64,000 bases of DNA, from NCBI GenBank assembly GCA_024180945.1, contig JAKSGN010000005.1, positions 620,001 through 684,000 of the forward strand. Reading direction: 5' to 3'. Each line of letters begins with the position of its first letter. The stretch's first letter is position 1. The position numbers were made by a program, and so were the translations under genes. The notes under the pieces were generated by a model, which did no database searches, was not told the origin of the DNA, and saw only the letters and a list, made by a program, of their open reading frames with translations. The DNA is from Macrophomina tecta (lineage: Eukaryota; Ascomycota; Dothideomycetes; Botryosphaeriales; Botryosphaeriaceae). Positions 12,541-24,379 of this stretch are shown one piece after another.

Positions 12541-15500
12541 GCGGAAGCGACAGAGGTTTGGGGAAGGCGCCGGAGGCAGCCTATTGCAGAGCGCTTGCAT
12601 CTTTTGCGGAGAACTGTGGTTGGGCATTAAGGACTCGTCCGGGTGCAAGCAAGTCAGTCAGTCTTCTTGAGCGTTTGTGTTCTGCTTTCGCTGCGAAGTA
12701 GGGCGAGAAGCTTCCATTTACATACAAGGAGTCCATATTACCCTGGCCACACTGCCTCTGCTTTCGAGCCTTGGACATCCTTCACGGTGTGTTGCCCGCG
12801 CTTCACACTTGCCTTCAAGTCAAGGCTGTTGCCACTGATATTTCTCTCTTGTCCAGAAACTCGCCACGAATCCCGGTATCTGAAGATGTCCCCATTGTAT
12901 GTGAAGCTAGCCATTGCAGTAGAAGCTTTGATCCACCGCCTGTGCGGGAGTGTCGGTCACCCCGGCCTGCTCCACCTATTCGTCATACATCCACCTTATA
13001 TCGCCCCCGCTACATACAAAGTCAGCGCTCTGGGTACGCTGGGATATCGAGTACATGAACGGAGCCGTAGCATGGACTACTCCTGTATTATTCGCCAACG
13101 ACAAAGTAGACACTGTCCTTGAGCAATTCCCATAACCTGCGAACTGCAGTCAGTATTGGCAATCTGAATTCGACGGGGTCACGGCAAGCCAAATTCATCT
13201 TAGCTCTCCATCGATACGGTCGATAGACCATACAGCTCTAGGGCCAGCCCTGTCCTCCCACTGCTGCTGATAGGCTCGCTCAGGGGAGGACGCCCTCAAC
13301 CCCTCTATCTGGTGAATCCAGCATGCTGTCTTCTGCCGACGTTGGCGGCCGGAAATCCTGGTGGCGTTCGTAGAAACGAGGATGATCGCTGGCTCGATCG
13401 CGCCAGTACCGGCGATGGCGTGCTAGGTACTGGACCTCAATAAGTCGAGAGCTGTGGTGACCTTATCGAGCATATGCTTGAGATTCAACGAGGAGTTGCT
13501 CCAGGACTGCCGTGAATCCACTGGTCTTGCTGACGGGAGGAGTTGGTGGCGCGGGCGCTCAGATCACGCTCGGAGGTGTCAAGACGGCTTTAAGGCTGCT
13601 TGGGCTGAGGGTTTCGAGGTCAAATTGCTTATGAATTCGTGCTGGGGGACTCAGAATCGTGCTCTTACCAGTGGCCGGGCGGTGGGAGCGTGCCGGCCGC
13701 TTTTCAGGCCGTGGTGTGCCGCCCGACTGCGGGCGCGCTTTTGTGCAGTTTCTCCGTCCTGCTTCTGATGCGTGTGGTGAGGGGAGAGGTATTGTCCATT
13801 GCTGGCGCCCTTCGCGCGAGTTGGACCGTCAGTCTTTGTAGCTGAACGCTGGCGCGCTGCCGGAACGTTCGCTCAGTACAGCCGCCTCTACATCTGGCGA
13901 TCACTGATGCTGCGTCGACGTACCTTCGCATACTTCGTGCTCAGTCTGAGCTCAAGCGCAAGGGGCGGATGGCGCGCGCGGGGCGAGGGCGCAAGTGAAG
14001 CTGGCGGAGACGCGGTCGCGGGCCACCTCAACACCAAGGAGGCTGCCAGTACACGCCTCGCAACGCCACGGCGCAGCAATTTCGCGCGGCGGTCGCGGCG
14101 GCCGTAGTTTGGGCGTGGGCAAACGATCCCCGAGCAAAGCAGCGTACGGCTGCACTTCCTATCGCTGTGACCGCGAGCGGGCGCGGAAAGGCGAAAATCT
14201 GAACACCATGCCACAGCGCTGCCACGCGCTATGCGATCCACCAGTGTAACCTCAACGCGGGACACACAAAGGCGCATAGCACAATCCGCTCAGCGGGCTT
14301 TCAGTTCTCTGAAGACGCTTCTTTCTTCTTCCTCAAGTGATCGCTCATGGCGAACAGCTCAACGAAAAGGGTGGAATTCAAGGCAATCTGCTCGCGATCG
14401 TTCTTTGCGTCAGCTTCCGTCAGTGCAGTAGAAGCGACACTGTGCCCCAAGAGTATGAGCGGTGCTCAGTGACTGAGGAGCCGGGTCCAAAAACTGGTTT
14501 AGTCTTCCTGCAACCCCGTGGGGAAGCTTTCTGAGATTAAACAGAAAAGAACAGTTACTGCACTTGATCAAAGCCAAAAGGCAAAGAGAGCTGGAGAAGA
14601 AGGGAAAAGGTGTTGGGGGGCGGAGGGTTGGGGGGGTATTTATAGACGGCCACCGGCGGGCTCGGCGGCTGGCACGGGGCAGACTGACAGGGTCCGGGCA
14701 CGAGGACGCACGTGCGATTGAACAGAATTCACCATTGCGTTTGCAGAGCCTGTCACGCTGGAGCTGGGGCGCGTGACTGCTTAGCGCACGGGCGGTGAGT
14801 GTGCCTGTGAATGGGAAGTCCTCACTAACACACAGGCAGCATCTACACCGCGCTTGAGAGACATGACCTCAATGCACTCGGCTCATGGAGACACGATTTT
14901 GCACGTGTCGGACATCAAATGCCTCGCCCGGGCAATAGCTCCGGCTGCGCTGGCATGAAGAGCTTTTGCGTAGTTCATGCTTGGCAGAGCAAGCGTGACT
15001 GCATAATCACCCCTTCGCTGATAGCTCATGGGTGGCATTTTTGCGAGTGTTTTCAACAAGTCACAGGTAAAGTCTGCTGCTCCAGACCGGCCTGTGAGGG
15101 AGACGCTGCCATGCTCCAGGACACACCGGCTCGCTGACGCGGCGGCCACTCCAGCTGGCATCTTGTTGAAGACTAGGGAGGGTTATTCTTTGAAGGCTAT
15201 TAAGGTAACGGTTGAGGACCACAGAAGTTCCAGGCAAGGCGGCAGTCGTTTGGCCGACCAGCCCGCGCGGGTTGAACACACGCCTTGCAAGGAGAATGCG
15301 TCGATCCTCTCGCTACCTCACTTAACATCCACCCTCGAACACGAGTCTCGCCGCGCTTTTCGCGAGCGCATGTCTACGTCTACACTGCACCTCATGACCT
15401 CAAACCTCACTTTTCCCACGTACAGGGTACATCTTCCATCTCTCTGCCCCGTGTCTGCCACAACTTGCGTGTCGAGATTGCCGCGCCACAGCGAAGAAGC

Positions 15501-18500
15501 AGGCCGCGCTAGGTAATATCCCGTTCATGTTCAACAACATAGCCAGCTGACAGACTTCTCAAACAGCAGTTGCCTGTTATTGCCCCTCCCGAGCTCAGCA
15601 GCAACCTCACCGGCGCCATATCGAAGTGGATCTTGACATATACGTAGCGGCAGAGCGCATTCACGGATTTTGCCACGTCCGAGGGCAGGCTGAGGACGCC
15701 AGAAAAAGCGCTTGCGTCCGGGCAGAGGCAAGACATGATTTGGAGAGCAGCGCTGAACATGCCGAACGCAGACAATTGTCTAAGAGCTTTCCGGTCTTTT
15801 ACAAGCACACTATATATGAAGCTCAGGTGCCCAAGGATCTGCTACAGGAATGGTACGAGACCACATGTGGACTGCAGGCTGGTATCAAAAAACATACTTC
15901 GATTGTAAGGGTACAGCGAATGCAGCGTTGCAGCTGCTTGACCTCTTCGGAGCACATACGCTATATATCGGATGCTCGGCGATAGGTTTTGCCTTGTCTT
16001 GTTTTTCGGAGTTTCGCTAATCTCTTGTATAGCAATACAAGCGGAGCAAAATTGGAAAGGCTTCACGGTCTGTCAACCAAACAAGGTCACGCCACAGACG
16101 ACCACTGGTTCCGCATCAGGTCAGACAGACCTCAATCGAAATAAAGTCATCTGACTATAACTTTTCTACAGATGCTACATAAAGGATAAGGTTCTCTCTG
16201 ACTCTCCCCCGAAAAAATGTCCGCGTCTGGTCCTCAAGCTCTCAATTCCCGTATATCTGACTGATATGTCTCTCCGCAGCAAGCCTGACGCGGTGCCTTT
16301 TTGTCGGACCCAGACGCGCCGGAAAACATGTTGTACAGAGAAATTCCAGTCAGGTGTGCCTCGCTATCGTCAAAAAGCAGCGCGGCAGGGACGAGCGACT
16401 GGAAACCTGGCTTCGAGGCGCTAAGCTGGCGGATCCTGGGTACACAAAAGGGAATACCGTGGCTCGGGCCTGCAAAATGTAGTCGGCGGAGTTTAATATC
16501 CGAGCAATTGGTGTATACTTGCCAAAGCGTCGGGTCTCCGTAGCACCGCCGTCAATGCTTCTGGGCTCGATGACATTTTGATAGTGCCGACGATATTCAA
16601 TATGAAAGATAATCTGTTGGTCTTGGTGTAGCCGATCGTCTTCGCCTTATTGACCATTTTCTTAAAAGTAGCGTCACATCTGAGATCGACGCCATCGGGT
16701 TTCGTTCTGGCGGATGCCGCAATCACCACATGTGATCGTGGGGAGCCGGTGGCCTAACACCTTGTTTGCGCTGTGTTCGTCTGGACTTATCTTGGCGTGC
16801 TTCTCGCCGCGCTGCTTCTTTGTGGACAAAGCAGCAAAGTTCATGGCAGCGGGGTACATCTGATGAATTTTGAAGGTTAACATTGTTGACATGGTGCCGC
16901 GAGCACAGACTGTCATGAATTCAGCCCTGCGGAGGGTCATCGAAAACCGGAACAAACACTCAGATAGCATAGGTTTTGCCCATTATCTGGTATGGACAGT
17001 GTGCGTAAAGCGTCTGTGCTGTGCCGCCAGGAGTGCACAGGTGAATTAAGGTGAGGAAAAGGACATAGCGGAAGGAAGGCGCTCAATGAATGCTGTGCGA
17101 ATGTGAAAGCAACCAGGCCAAAGAAATTTGGCTTGCAGTCTAATAACAGCAGTCTTAAAAAAAAAAAATACACACTTGTGTTTTAGTCACATTGTGTCCG
17201 TTTCAAAGAGTTGACGTTGCGGTTTACAAGGGTCAAACCCGCAGCTGGGAGGCGCCTCTTATTCTTATGCTACATAACTAGCAACATATCTTAAGCTTAT
17301 AAGAATGTGATAAGCAGATATTCCAAAGCTAGGCAAAAAACAGGTAGGCAGGTCTGAAAGCTGTTACGAAGAGATGAACATGAGGCACAAAGCCCTGGAA
17401 TGGTACTGTACGCGGAATCACCGCGCATTTGCTGTGGAAAATAAGGCTCAGAGAAACTCTAGCCCAGGCATCGTAGCCTTGCTAAACGGGCGGGGTGTGG
17501 AGAATACGTAATGCGGGAGATGCATTCGACGGAAAGTCCACGGGAGATACTGTTTATTGGTAACCGCTTGAAGATACGGCTTGCGCAGCACTACTTGAAA
17601 TCTGTGTGAGCGTCTACGATCATTCATACAAGTCATTTAGCATGATAACTATTAAGAGCTCGCTGTCTATCTTTTCGCAACGGTGATCGATATCCACTCT
17701 GGAAGAAAATCCAAGCTGCAAGTCAAAACAACTTTGCGTTTTCGATGGGGTCACTCAATTAATGAAGTCAGCAGAGCAGTAATTCAAACAACAGAGAAGT
17801 TCAGGGACGCTGAGAATGAGCAGTCAGTTGTATCAGAGCACCATGAGTAAAGATTCTTTAATGCGCAGTTGCTGCGGCGGGAACAGGAGACGGAGCTCGT
17901 GTTCTCTCCTCGCCTTCTCCTCTTCGGACTCGCGTTCGCCTCTCTGCATCCTGGTCACTGGTACTCCTTGGAACCGCATGATTCGTTTTAAAGTTGGTAT
18001 ACATGCTTTTAGGCTTTTCCTTAGACTATGGAAGTGGCTGGAATCGGCGGTGAAAGCTAGTAAACGGACGTAATCGGGGGAAATGCGAGATAAGAAAATT
18101 TGAGCAGCAGGAAATGGTCGGACAATTTAATTATGTGGGCTTGATAATTGAAGTCGGTTGCGCGTTGGTGACTTAAAATTTTCCTGCCAATTATTCTTCG
18201 TGTTTTATGACCCATGCAAGTCGCCCCGTGATATTTGAAGCTTCTCTTCAATTAGGAAAAAGGCAATGCCACACTAACCACGTATAACACGCTAGAACTA
18301 TACTGATTCCTTTTATAGCAAGATGTGGTGTGATTCAAACTTTCATGGCAAATGTAAGGTCGGAGGCCGGAAAAGTCCGTCCGGAGGTGGCTGGCAGAGG
18401 CCGTTGGAGCTTCAACCAGACCTCATCTCCCTACACCCTCAACTGATCTCTGTGGCATCGCCAAAATATTCACGCCATCGTAATTCTCATTTTAATATGC

Positions 18501-18796
18501 CCTCCAACTGTCAACAAAATATTCTGAGTCACTTCCATTCCCTTGCTCACACAGACCCAGCGCTCAACCTCCATCCGCCGTCACTACTACCTAATTGCAG
18601 CCCGCCAGCACTGGCATACTCCCTGTTCTGCAATCCAAAAGTTTCCAGTCCTCACGCAGAGGTCAGGGAGCGGGCTCCGCCATCTCCGTTCCACTTAGAG
18701 CGCATGGTTTCGCTTATCCTACGTTGCTTTTGTCTAGTTCAGTTATGATTAGCTTTTATTTAGTTTTGTCAATGACATTTAACAACAACCACAGCA
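12541..18796. other. No recognisable gene; contains repeat copy B
   Basis: No open frame resembles a known family. A minus-strand frame at 16493-16729 (C-terminus ..RRPDALASIHQLLGY) and one at 16674-16970 are not low-complexity and could be exons or relics, but no start, splice sites or family can be shown. From about 16 kb the DNA becomes AT-rich, marking entry into the block with tRNAs, transposon and pseudogenes. A short A-run lies at 17158-17168. Confidence 0.45.
14340..14660 (+). repeat. Dispersed repeat, copy B
   Basis: Diverged copy of the repeat at 7868-8180, in the same orientation. It carries TTTGCGTCAGC at 14404, AGCGACACTGTG near 14433, GGGTCCAAAAACTGG near 14484, GCCAAAAGGCAAAGAGAGC near 14573 and a G-rich run ending GGGGTATTTATA near 14633. 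Beyond the TATA-like element, both copies continue with a related GC-rich segment (CACCGGCGGGCTC here, GACCGGAGGCTG in copy A). No coding capacity is recognised. Confidence 0.6.
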
Positions 18797-18906
18797 GCGT
18801 TGGTGGTTTAGTGGTAAAATTCATCGTTGCCATGTAGTTGAATGCCTTACCGGTAACTCAGCAGCTACGACTCGATGAGCCCCGGGTTCGATTCCCGGCC
18901 GACGCA
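18797..18906 (+). tRNA. tRNA-Gly(GCC) with intron
   Basis: Complete cloverleaf. The acceptor strand GCGTTGG pairs with CCGACGC and the discriminator is A at 18906. Anticodon GCC is at 18829-18831 in a TTGCCAT loop closed by CATCG/CGATG. The T-arm is CCGGG-TTCGATT-CCCGG. A 39-nt intron (18833-18871) follows position 37, the standard place for nuclear tRNA introns. The pol III terminator TTTT is at 18911-18914. CCA is not encoded. Confidence 0.93.
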
Positions 18907-19368
18907 TCTCTTTTAGCTTCTATGCTGTTGCCGCCTTTATGTAGTTGTGCTGTGTGGTTTCCTTTTTATAGAGTTAAGAATAGGCAAGTTCAGGCATCGA
19001 GCCTGGCGAGCCAGGGTAATGCCAAGTGGGTCCCAAATATTTTTGGACTTGGTGCCAACTACCGCGACGCTTTGTACGGACCGGTAGAGTGTCTAAGTTG
19101 CTAATATAAGGTACGGGTATATGTTCTTTTATTTACCGATTTATATAAGCGTTCTGCGGGCGAATATACCGAAATCTACTTTCGTTTGACACGACTAACT
19201 ACGCATTGACTAGCTGCCGACTGACTTTTTATAGGCGACTATATAATGTGCTTATATAATACTATGTTATACGCATAGAGCTCGTGTAAAAGGTAGTAGG
19301 AGATATATAGTTAAAATTTTGATACAATTTTCAATCAACTAAAAGCATCGGCTCGCTTAGCGGGCTTA

Positions 19369-19485
19369 TCTTCGATGGTCTAGTGGTCATGATTTCCGCT
19401 TGTCAAGTGAATCCTTGCTCCACGAGCAAGGATTCTGATACTTAGATAAGCGCGGGAGACCGGGGTTCGATTCCCCGTCGGAGAG
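19369..19485 (+). tRNA. tRNA-Asp(GTC) with hairpin intron
   Basis: The acceptor strand TCTTCGA pairs with TCGGAGA (one G-U) and the discriminator is G. Anticodon GTC is at 19402-19404 in loop TTGTCAC, stem TCCGC/GCGGG. The T-arm is CGGGG-TTCGATT-CCCCG. The intron is 45 nt (19406-19450) after position 37. Inside it lies a perfect 12-bp inverted repeat (GAATCCTTGCTC / GAGCAAGGATTC) with a 3-nt loop. The T5 terminator is at 19504-19508. It sits 460 bp from tRNA-Gly on the same strand. Confidence 0.9.
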
Positions 19486-19629
19486 TAACAGGCAGGAGGT
19501 CTCTTTTTGTACATGTTACAAACTTTTTGTTACCGTCCAGCATTCTGCACTGTCTCGTGGACGGTGCTTAGCCGCCCTCCGCCTTTAAGGTACCTCAAAT
19601 TTGTGCCAATTAATACCTCCGCTGAGGCT

Positions 19630-21112
19630 TTAGTACCTCCTAATGTCCCTGCTCTCGTCCATGAAGACGCTCCAGTCCCTCTGCACACTGATCCCGCCGT
19701 TCGATGGCGCATTCCTCTGCGAAGAATCGTTACTCTGCAAAGAATCGTTACTCAGCCTCGACATCTCAATACTGTCATTTTGCTTCCCATGTGCTGACTC
19801 ATTGTCAATGATCTTGAATCCTTCCTCAGAATCAGTCTTATTGAGGCCGGCTAGCGTGGAGAAGAGACCGCCGGTGGGGCCCTTCTTCCGGGGCCCTGTG
19901 GCACGCGAGCCAACCGTACCCATGCCCTGCGACGGAAGGTTGCTACTCGGCCCACGCGATTTCCCATTCGATGGCCGCGAGGAAGTGAAGGAGAAGAGCT
20001 TGCCGAGACCGATCATGTCGAACGCGGGTTTCAAGCTGGGCAGGCAAGCGCATGTGAGGCCGATATTGAGCTCGACGATAGACCATACGATGATCTCGCG
20101 GAAATTGTAGGTAAGGTCGCCTTGGGTGCCGATTGGGATCTGGATGAAGATAATGAGGCGTACGAGCGAGACGACGGCGATGAAGGTGCCAAGCGCAAAT
20201 ATACCCGCGAGTAGAAGACGCTGCGCAACCGGGGCATGCAGGCGCCAGACGTAGGGGATCGGTAGCATGACGATGATGAAATCCAGGATGACATTGGGTA
20301 TGGAGGCGCCGACGTAGAGTGGCCGCAGTGGGGTGCATTTAGCGTTGGTGATGGTGACGTCCCATGCCGCTTGTACAGGGACACAGGTGAAAATGGTGAG
20401 AAAAACCTGCAGTTGTAAGTGTTTGTAGCAGATGAGTCCAAAGGCGTAGAATTACCAAGGCAACGAACCACGAGACTGCCATGAATGTAACAATCTAAAT
20501 CGTAATCCGGGCACTGACCGAAAATAGTCTCCAGTAGAATGCCAGAACCGAGAACTTGTTATTGAGATGGCCCAGACATACATTATCTGAATAATATAAA
20601 CAATTTTCAGAATAATATAAACAATTTTCAGGAACTCGATGATCCGATCCGAGTCCGTGATCTCAGTGATGTGCAACCCGAGCGACTTGCGCATACCTTT
20701 ACGGCTCTCAACAAATTATATTCCGTCGAGGAAGACGGTGGTAGGACGTACCTATGATGCACGCATAGAAAAATCCATTGGCGGGGAGAAGAGCGAGGAC
20801 AGACATGTAGTCATCCAGCCGGACGTTACTCCATCCGCGAGACTTCTTTCTACAGAATATCCTCAACGGGACCAGAAGCATCATGAGAATGTATGTAGTC
20901 CAGGCGACGCCATCGAGGCGGCGGCGGTTTGCTTCACTAGACAGTCGATTAGCGTGGTTGGGGAACGATGAGATGCCAAACTTTGTTTCGAGTCTTGGCC
21001 ACTTCTACATGATACAGCACAAACGGTATCCGTTGCAAGACAGCGATCTGCAGGGAGAAGAAAAAATAGGCAGTAAAGGAATCATGTCACTTGCATGCTT
21101 TCTTCCGGGTTA
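19630..21112 (-). pseudogene. Rhodopsin-fold (SAT4-type) membrane protein, inactivated
   Basis: This is a relic of a fungal seven-helix 'rhodopsin domain' protein of unknown ligand. Recognisable parts, in order: RLDGVAW..LRIF then LDDYMSVLALL (about 20752-20935); a 55-nt intron (20697-20751); GMRKSLGLHI..YVWAISI and NKFSVLAFYWRLFS; a 49-nt intron (20407-20455); then a last exon (19630-20406) with FTCVPVQAAWD, the GASIPNVILDF helix, further helices and a Ser-rich C-tail. Two lesions lie in the middle exon. One base is missing between ISI and KFSVLAF (near 20557), and TAG at 20495-20497 stands where the family has Trp, consistent with TGG>TAG. The family's usual N-terminus does not continue from this side; its likely start codon lies 3.4 kb away beyond the transposon. 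The last exon alone is intact. Confidence 0.8.
20590..20631 (+). repeat. Tandem duplication of 21 bp in the pseudogene
   Basis: The unit AATAATATAAACAATTTTCA+G occurs twice in direct succession, perfectly. On the minus strand it doubles the heptapeptide KIVYII(L/Q) in frame inside the transmembrane helix after LGLHI. The family has only one such segment, so this is a recent slip or duplication in this copy. Confidence 0.9.
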
Positions 21113-21249
21113 CTGGGGTTTGCAAATCATTAGCGACGGGGGGCCTAATCCCCGGATTTTTCGCGCGCGACCTCACCAAAAAAAAGCGAGAACGCGCCCA
21201 AACGTCCTACCCACCCCAAGTCGCCCAAACAACGCGTTTCTTCGTGCTT
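21113..21249 (+). repeat. Left terminal inverted repeat
   Basis: It begins CTGGGGTTTGCAAATC and includes a GC-rich palindromic block (GGGGGGCCTAATCCCC) and a GCGCGCG run before AACAACGCG. The right end matches it in inverse for about 140 bp. The first six bases are the least conserved. Confidence 0.9.
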
Positions 21250-21321
21250 CTTCGCCTCATTACATCGTGAACTTCCTTTTGCGGTAATACCCTGGTGTTG
21301 TAGCACAGCATAACAGCACTC

Positions 21322-22399
21322 ATGGCACCTCCTCGCCTCCAAGAACACCAAATCGTTACAATCCTCGACTGCCTACGCGCCCAATGGCATACAGGCGCTA
21401 TTGCAGACGCCGCCAAGTGTCATAAAGCGTCTGTGTACCGTATTAAGCGCAATCTACGTGTTTGGGGCGAGCCGTACGCACCAACTAGCCCTGATGGGCG
21501 GAAGAGAACCCTCACAGCTCATGAAGAAGATGTAGCAGCCCCCTCCTGCATATTTTATATAGCTAATAGCTATAGGTGCTTCTGAACTTCCTGGACTCAA
21601 ACCCTACGGCTTATCTTGACGAAATGACATGGTATATGGAGCAAACTTGTGGTGTTGTTGTGCATATTACGACTCTTTGGCGTACACTTTATCGCCGCGG
21701 CTGGAGTCGTACTTACGTTCGTAGAAGGGCTGCAGAACGTTGCCTAATTACGAAGGCCATCTTTCGTGGCCGCATGCTTGCCTTTGACCCCAATCAATTG
21801 GTGTTTATTGACGAGTCTGGTGCTGACGAGCGTACTGGCTGGCGCTCATATGGGTGGAGCTCGGTGGGCGTCGAGGCGACGGTGGAAGGCTCAATACGAC
21901 GCTCACCACGCTGGAGTATTCTACCGGCGTATACACTAGATGGCTATATGGAGGGAGTACTTGTCGAGCAAGTAACGATTAATACGGAAGTCCTGCTACG
22001 GTGGTTACAAGAGACGGTGTTGCCACAGCTCCGCGGAGGCTATCATATTATTATCATGGATAACGCCTCGATCCACCGAGCGCCAGTAAGTTTAAGGTTC
22101 TCATAAAGCTTAGTATATTCTATTAATAAAAGTAGGAGATTCGAGAAGCCGTTCGCGCCGCCGGTATCCACCTCGTATTTCTTCCTCCATACTGCCCTGA
22201 ACTCAACCCCATTGAGCATAGCTTTCACGACATTAAGACATGGATTCGTCGCAACTACGCTTATACCTCGGAGTATACTGATTTTGGGTCCTTCCTACAC
22301 CATGCAATCAATGTAGCTACTTCTACTACTTCCGCCCTATCACACTTCAGAAAGGCGGGCTACTGCGGCGCAGAAGAGGCTCTTCCTGTTGGTGAGTAG
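21322..22399 (+). CDS. Tc1-like transposase, DD34E
   Basis: Three exons (21322-21531, 21576-22085, 22136-22399) give 327 aa. The introns are 44 nt (ends CTATAG, branch CTAAT) and 50 nt (GTAAGT..GTAG), and phases agree. The N-terminus has a helix-turn-helix (HQIVTILDCLRAQW..IADAAKCHKASVYRIKR) that would bind the terminal repeats. The catalytic core is of DDE_3 type: Asp149 (FIDESGA), Asp232 (IIMDNAS) and Glu267 (PELNPIEH). The spacing of 34 residues between the second Asp and the Glu is that of Tc1. No stop or frameshift interrupts it, so the protein is probably functional. Its last 53 bp overlap the end of the opposite-strand passenger gene. Confidence 0.92.
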
Positions 22400-24327
22400 T
22401 AGTAGCGAGCCGTACGCCTCTATAGCGACGTACCTCACGTTTGAGGCGCTGAAGAAGGCCCTCGGGCAAGCCCCAACTAGCCCACTGTACTGTAGAAATA
22501 TCATTCCTTAGCCCTTCAAGATCCCACTCGCCATCTATAAGAATTTGGTGTGCTCGCTGGAGATTTGAGCTTCTGAACGAAGGCTGACTCTCTAGCCAAG
22601 TAAAGAAACCAGCTAACTGCTGAGAGGGTGATTCCTCGAGCCTAATTGGGCTTGACGGAGGAGGCTCGTGAGGAGGGGTTACTGCCGTAGGCGCTGCAGG
22701 CGGCGGAGGAAAAGCTGAATACGATTGTGGGTGTGCTACACCATAGCCTGGCGGTGGCGGAAGCGTCCATGGGTTCCAGAAAGGTGATATAAAGGGTGTA
22801 GCGCTTGCTAGAGGTGGCTCATACGGTTGACGAGTCCTCCTTGAGGCCTCCTGAGCTCTGATAGCTCGTACAGCTACACTGCCTGGCAATTCATCGATTG
22901 TTGCCTCTCCTTTGCGTATAGCGTCACCCCACATACTCAGGAGGGCGCCGTCAAGCTTTATATGGTTATGAGGGCCATCCTGACCTTGTGGATGATAGCA
23001 GGTGCCAGTATAATTACGGCATTGGCGGTGTTGGCAGCGCCAACGAGTCGTCAGTACGACACCAACGTTGCCGCTTGCGAGTTCGGTGATAATATGATCC
23101 GGTAGCTGCTGACGGTGAGTAGTAGTAGTCGTTGCACGGCCGCGGCCTCCTCCTTCTCTATTACTTAGAGACGTCAGTAACTCCCTCATTTGATCTACTT
23201 GCTGATTCAACGCCGCCGCCGCAGGGTCTTCTAATAAAGCTGCCGCCGTTCGCTCATTCGCTACTCGATTAGCTGCTTGAGCTGTCTCTTGAGGCGTTGG
23301 TGCCGGCCTTATATAGCAGACGACTTCAATTTGATGACCTTTCTTGCCAGCCTTGGTATTACGTTCGATGAGCGCCTCTACTTTGTCAAAGTCCTGCCAA
23401 GAGCTAACATCTACAGCAGGACGGCCAGCCTGTGCCAAACGATCATGGCTTACGATAACGCAGATCTTAGAGCGCTCGAAAGGGCGTCTAATACTCGTTG
23501 AGAGGCTACTCACGACGCTATTAGCCCAGTCATCGACCTCGCGCCAGTTCATAACGTCGCCTAACGAAAAGATCCTCATGTCACGTCTCTCGTCCTCCAA
23601 ATATGGCTTCGCGCCGCTCGTTCGCAAAGCAACAACGTACTCGATGGTAATAACAGGTGGTGAGGACGGAGGAGCGTCGTCAGACGTCTCAATCGGGTCG
23701 CTGAAGCCTTGGAAGGGTAACGACGAGCGAGCCGATGGCGTAGGCGCGTGAGGGCGGCCAGAGGACGCTTTCTGAGCCTTCTTAGACACCTTGTACGTTG
23801 GAGCCTTATTCGCCATCCTCTGGGCTCTTTCACGAGCCAGTTGTTCAGCCAATTTGGCAGGGCGCTGACGTCTTATAGGCCTCGGAGGGGTACGAGGCAC
23901 AGCCTGAGCCGTGGAAGCCGTCGCCCGAGCCTTCGCAGAGGGCCTACGAGGCCTGGCGGAGTAGCGGCCAGGCGTTGGAGTCGACGGTAGGCCAGCCTCA
24001 CCGCTACGCACGTCGGATGACGGCTCCTCTTGCTCAAGCGGCGTCTCTACACGCGCAGGAAGCGGAGCAGCGGGCAGAGGAGCGTCCTCATCGAGGTTGG
24101 GGTCATAATCGTCAGGTATAGGCTCATCGCAGCCGTCGGAGGCTATGGCAGCCGAAACAGCACTCAAGGGCGCATTGGCTATGGCAAATAACGTTAATAT
24201 AAGGCTAACACGGTATAGGGACAGCTATATGACCTTCAGAAGGCACCTGAGAACGCGAAACGGCAGTAAGAGCCTCCTGGATGAGCTCCGCGTTGTTCAG
24301 GCGACGAGAGCGACGTTGGGCCGGCAT
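22347..24327 (-). CDS. Transposon passenger gene, 641-aa protein of unknown function
   Basis: Two exons: 24234-24327 and 22347-24178, with a 55-nt intron 24179-24233 (branch TTAAC, acceptor CATAG). The ATG at 24327 gives MPAQRRSRRLNNAELIQ as N-terminus. Residues about 35-205 are disordered (Pro/Ala/acid, then basic). Residues about 208-323 look globular (IEYVVALRTSG ... VVCYIRP). A helical stretch follows at 335-370. A Cys/His cluster at about 413-437 (C-x4-C-x6-C-x-H..H-x-H) could bind zinc. A Pro-rich linker then leads to a Trp/Leu-rich helical domain at about 558-618 (FFTWLESQ..LQRLKREVRRYR). I recognise no family. It lies wholly between the inverted repeats and overlaps the transposase gene tail to tail. 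A role in DNA binding, target choice or silencing escape is only inference; it may also be a captured host gene. Confidence 0.85.
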
Positions 24328-24379
24328 TGCAACACCATGAGGATTACCCAATTGGGCCAATTGTATAAGGAAACACGGA

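Noticed and set aside
22347..24167. Reading the passenger gene as a single exon starting at a TTG codon
   Set aside because: A 55-nt intron with good signals links it in phase to an upstream ATG exon, giving a normal start and a basic N-terminus.
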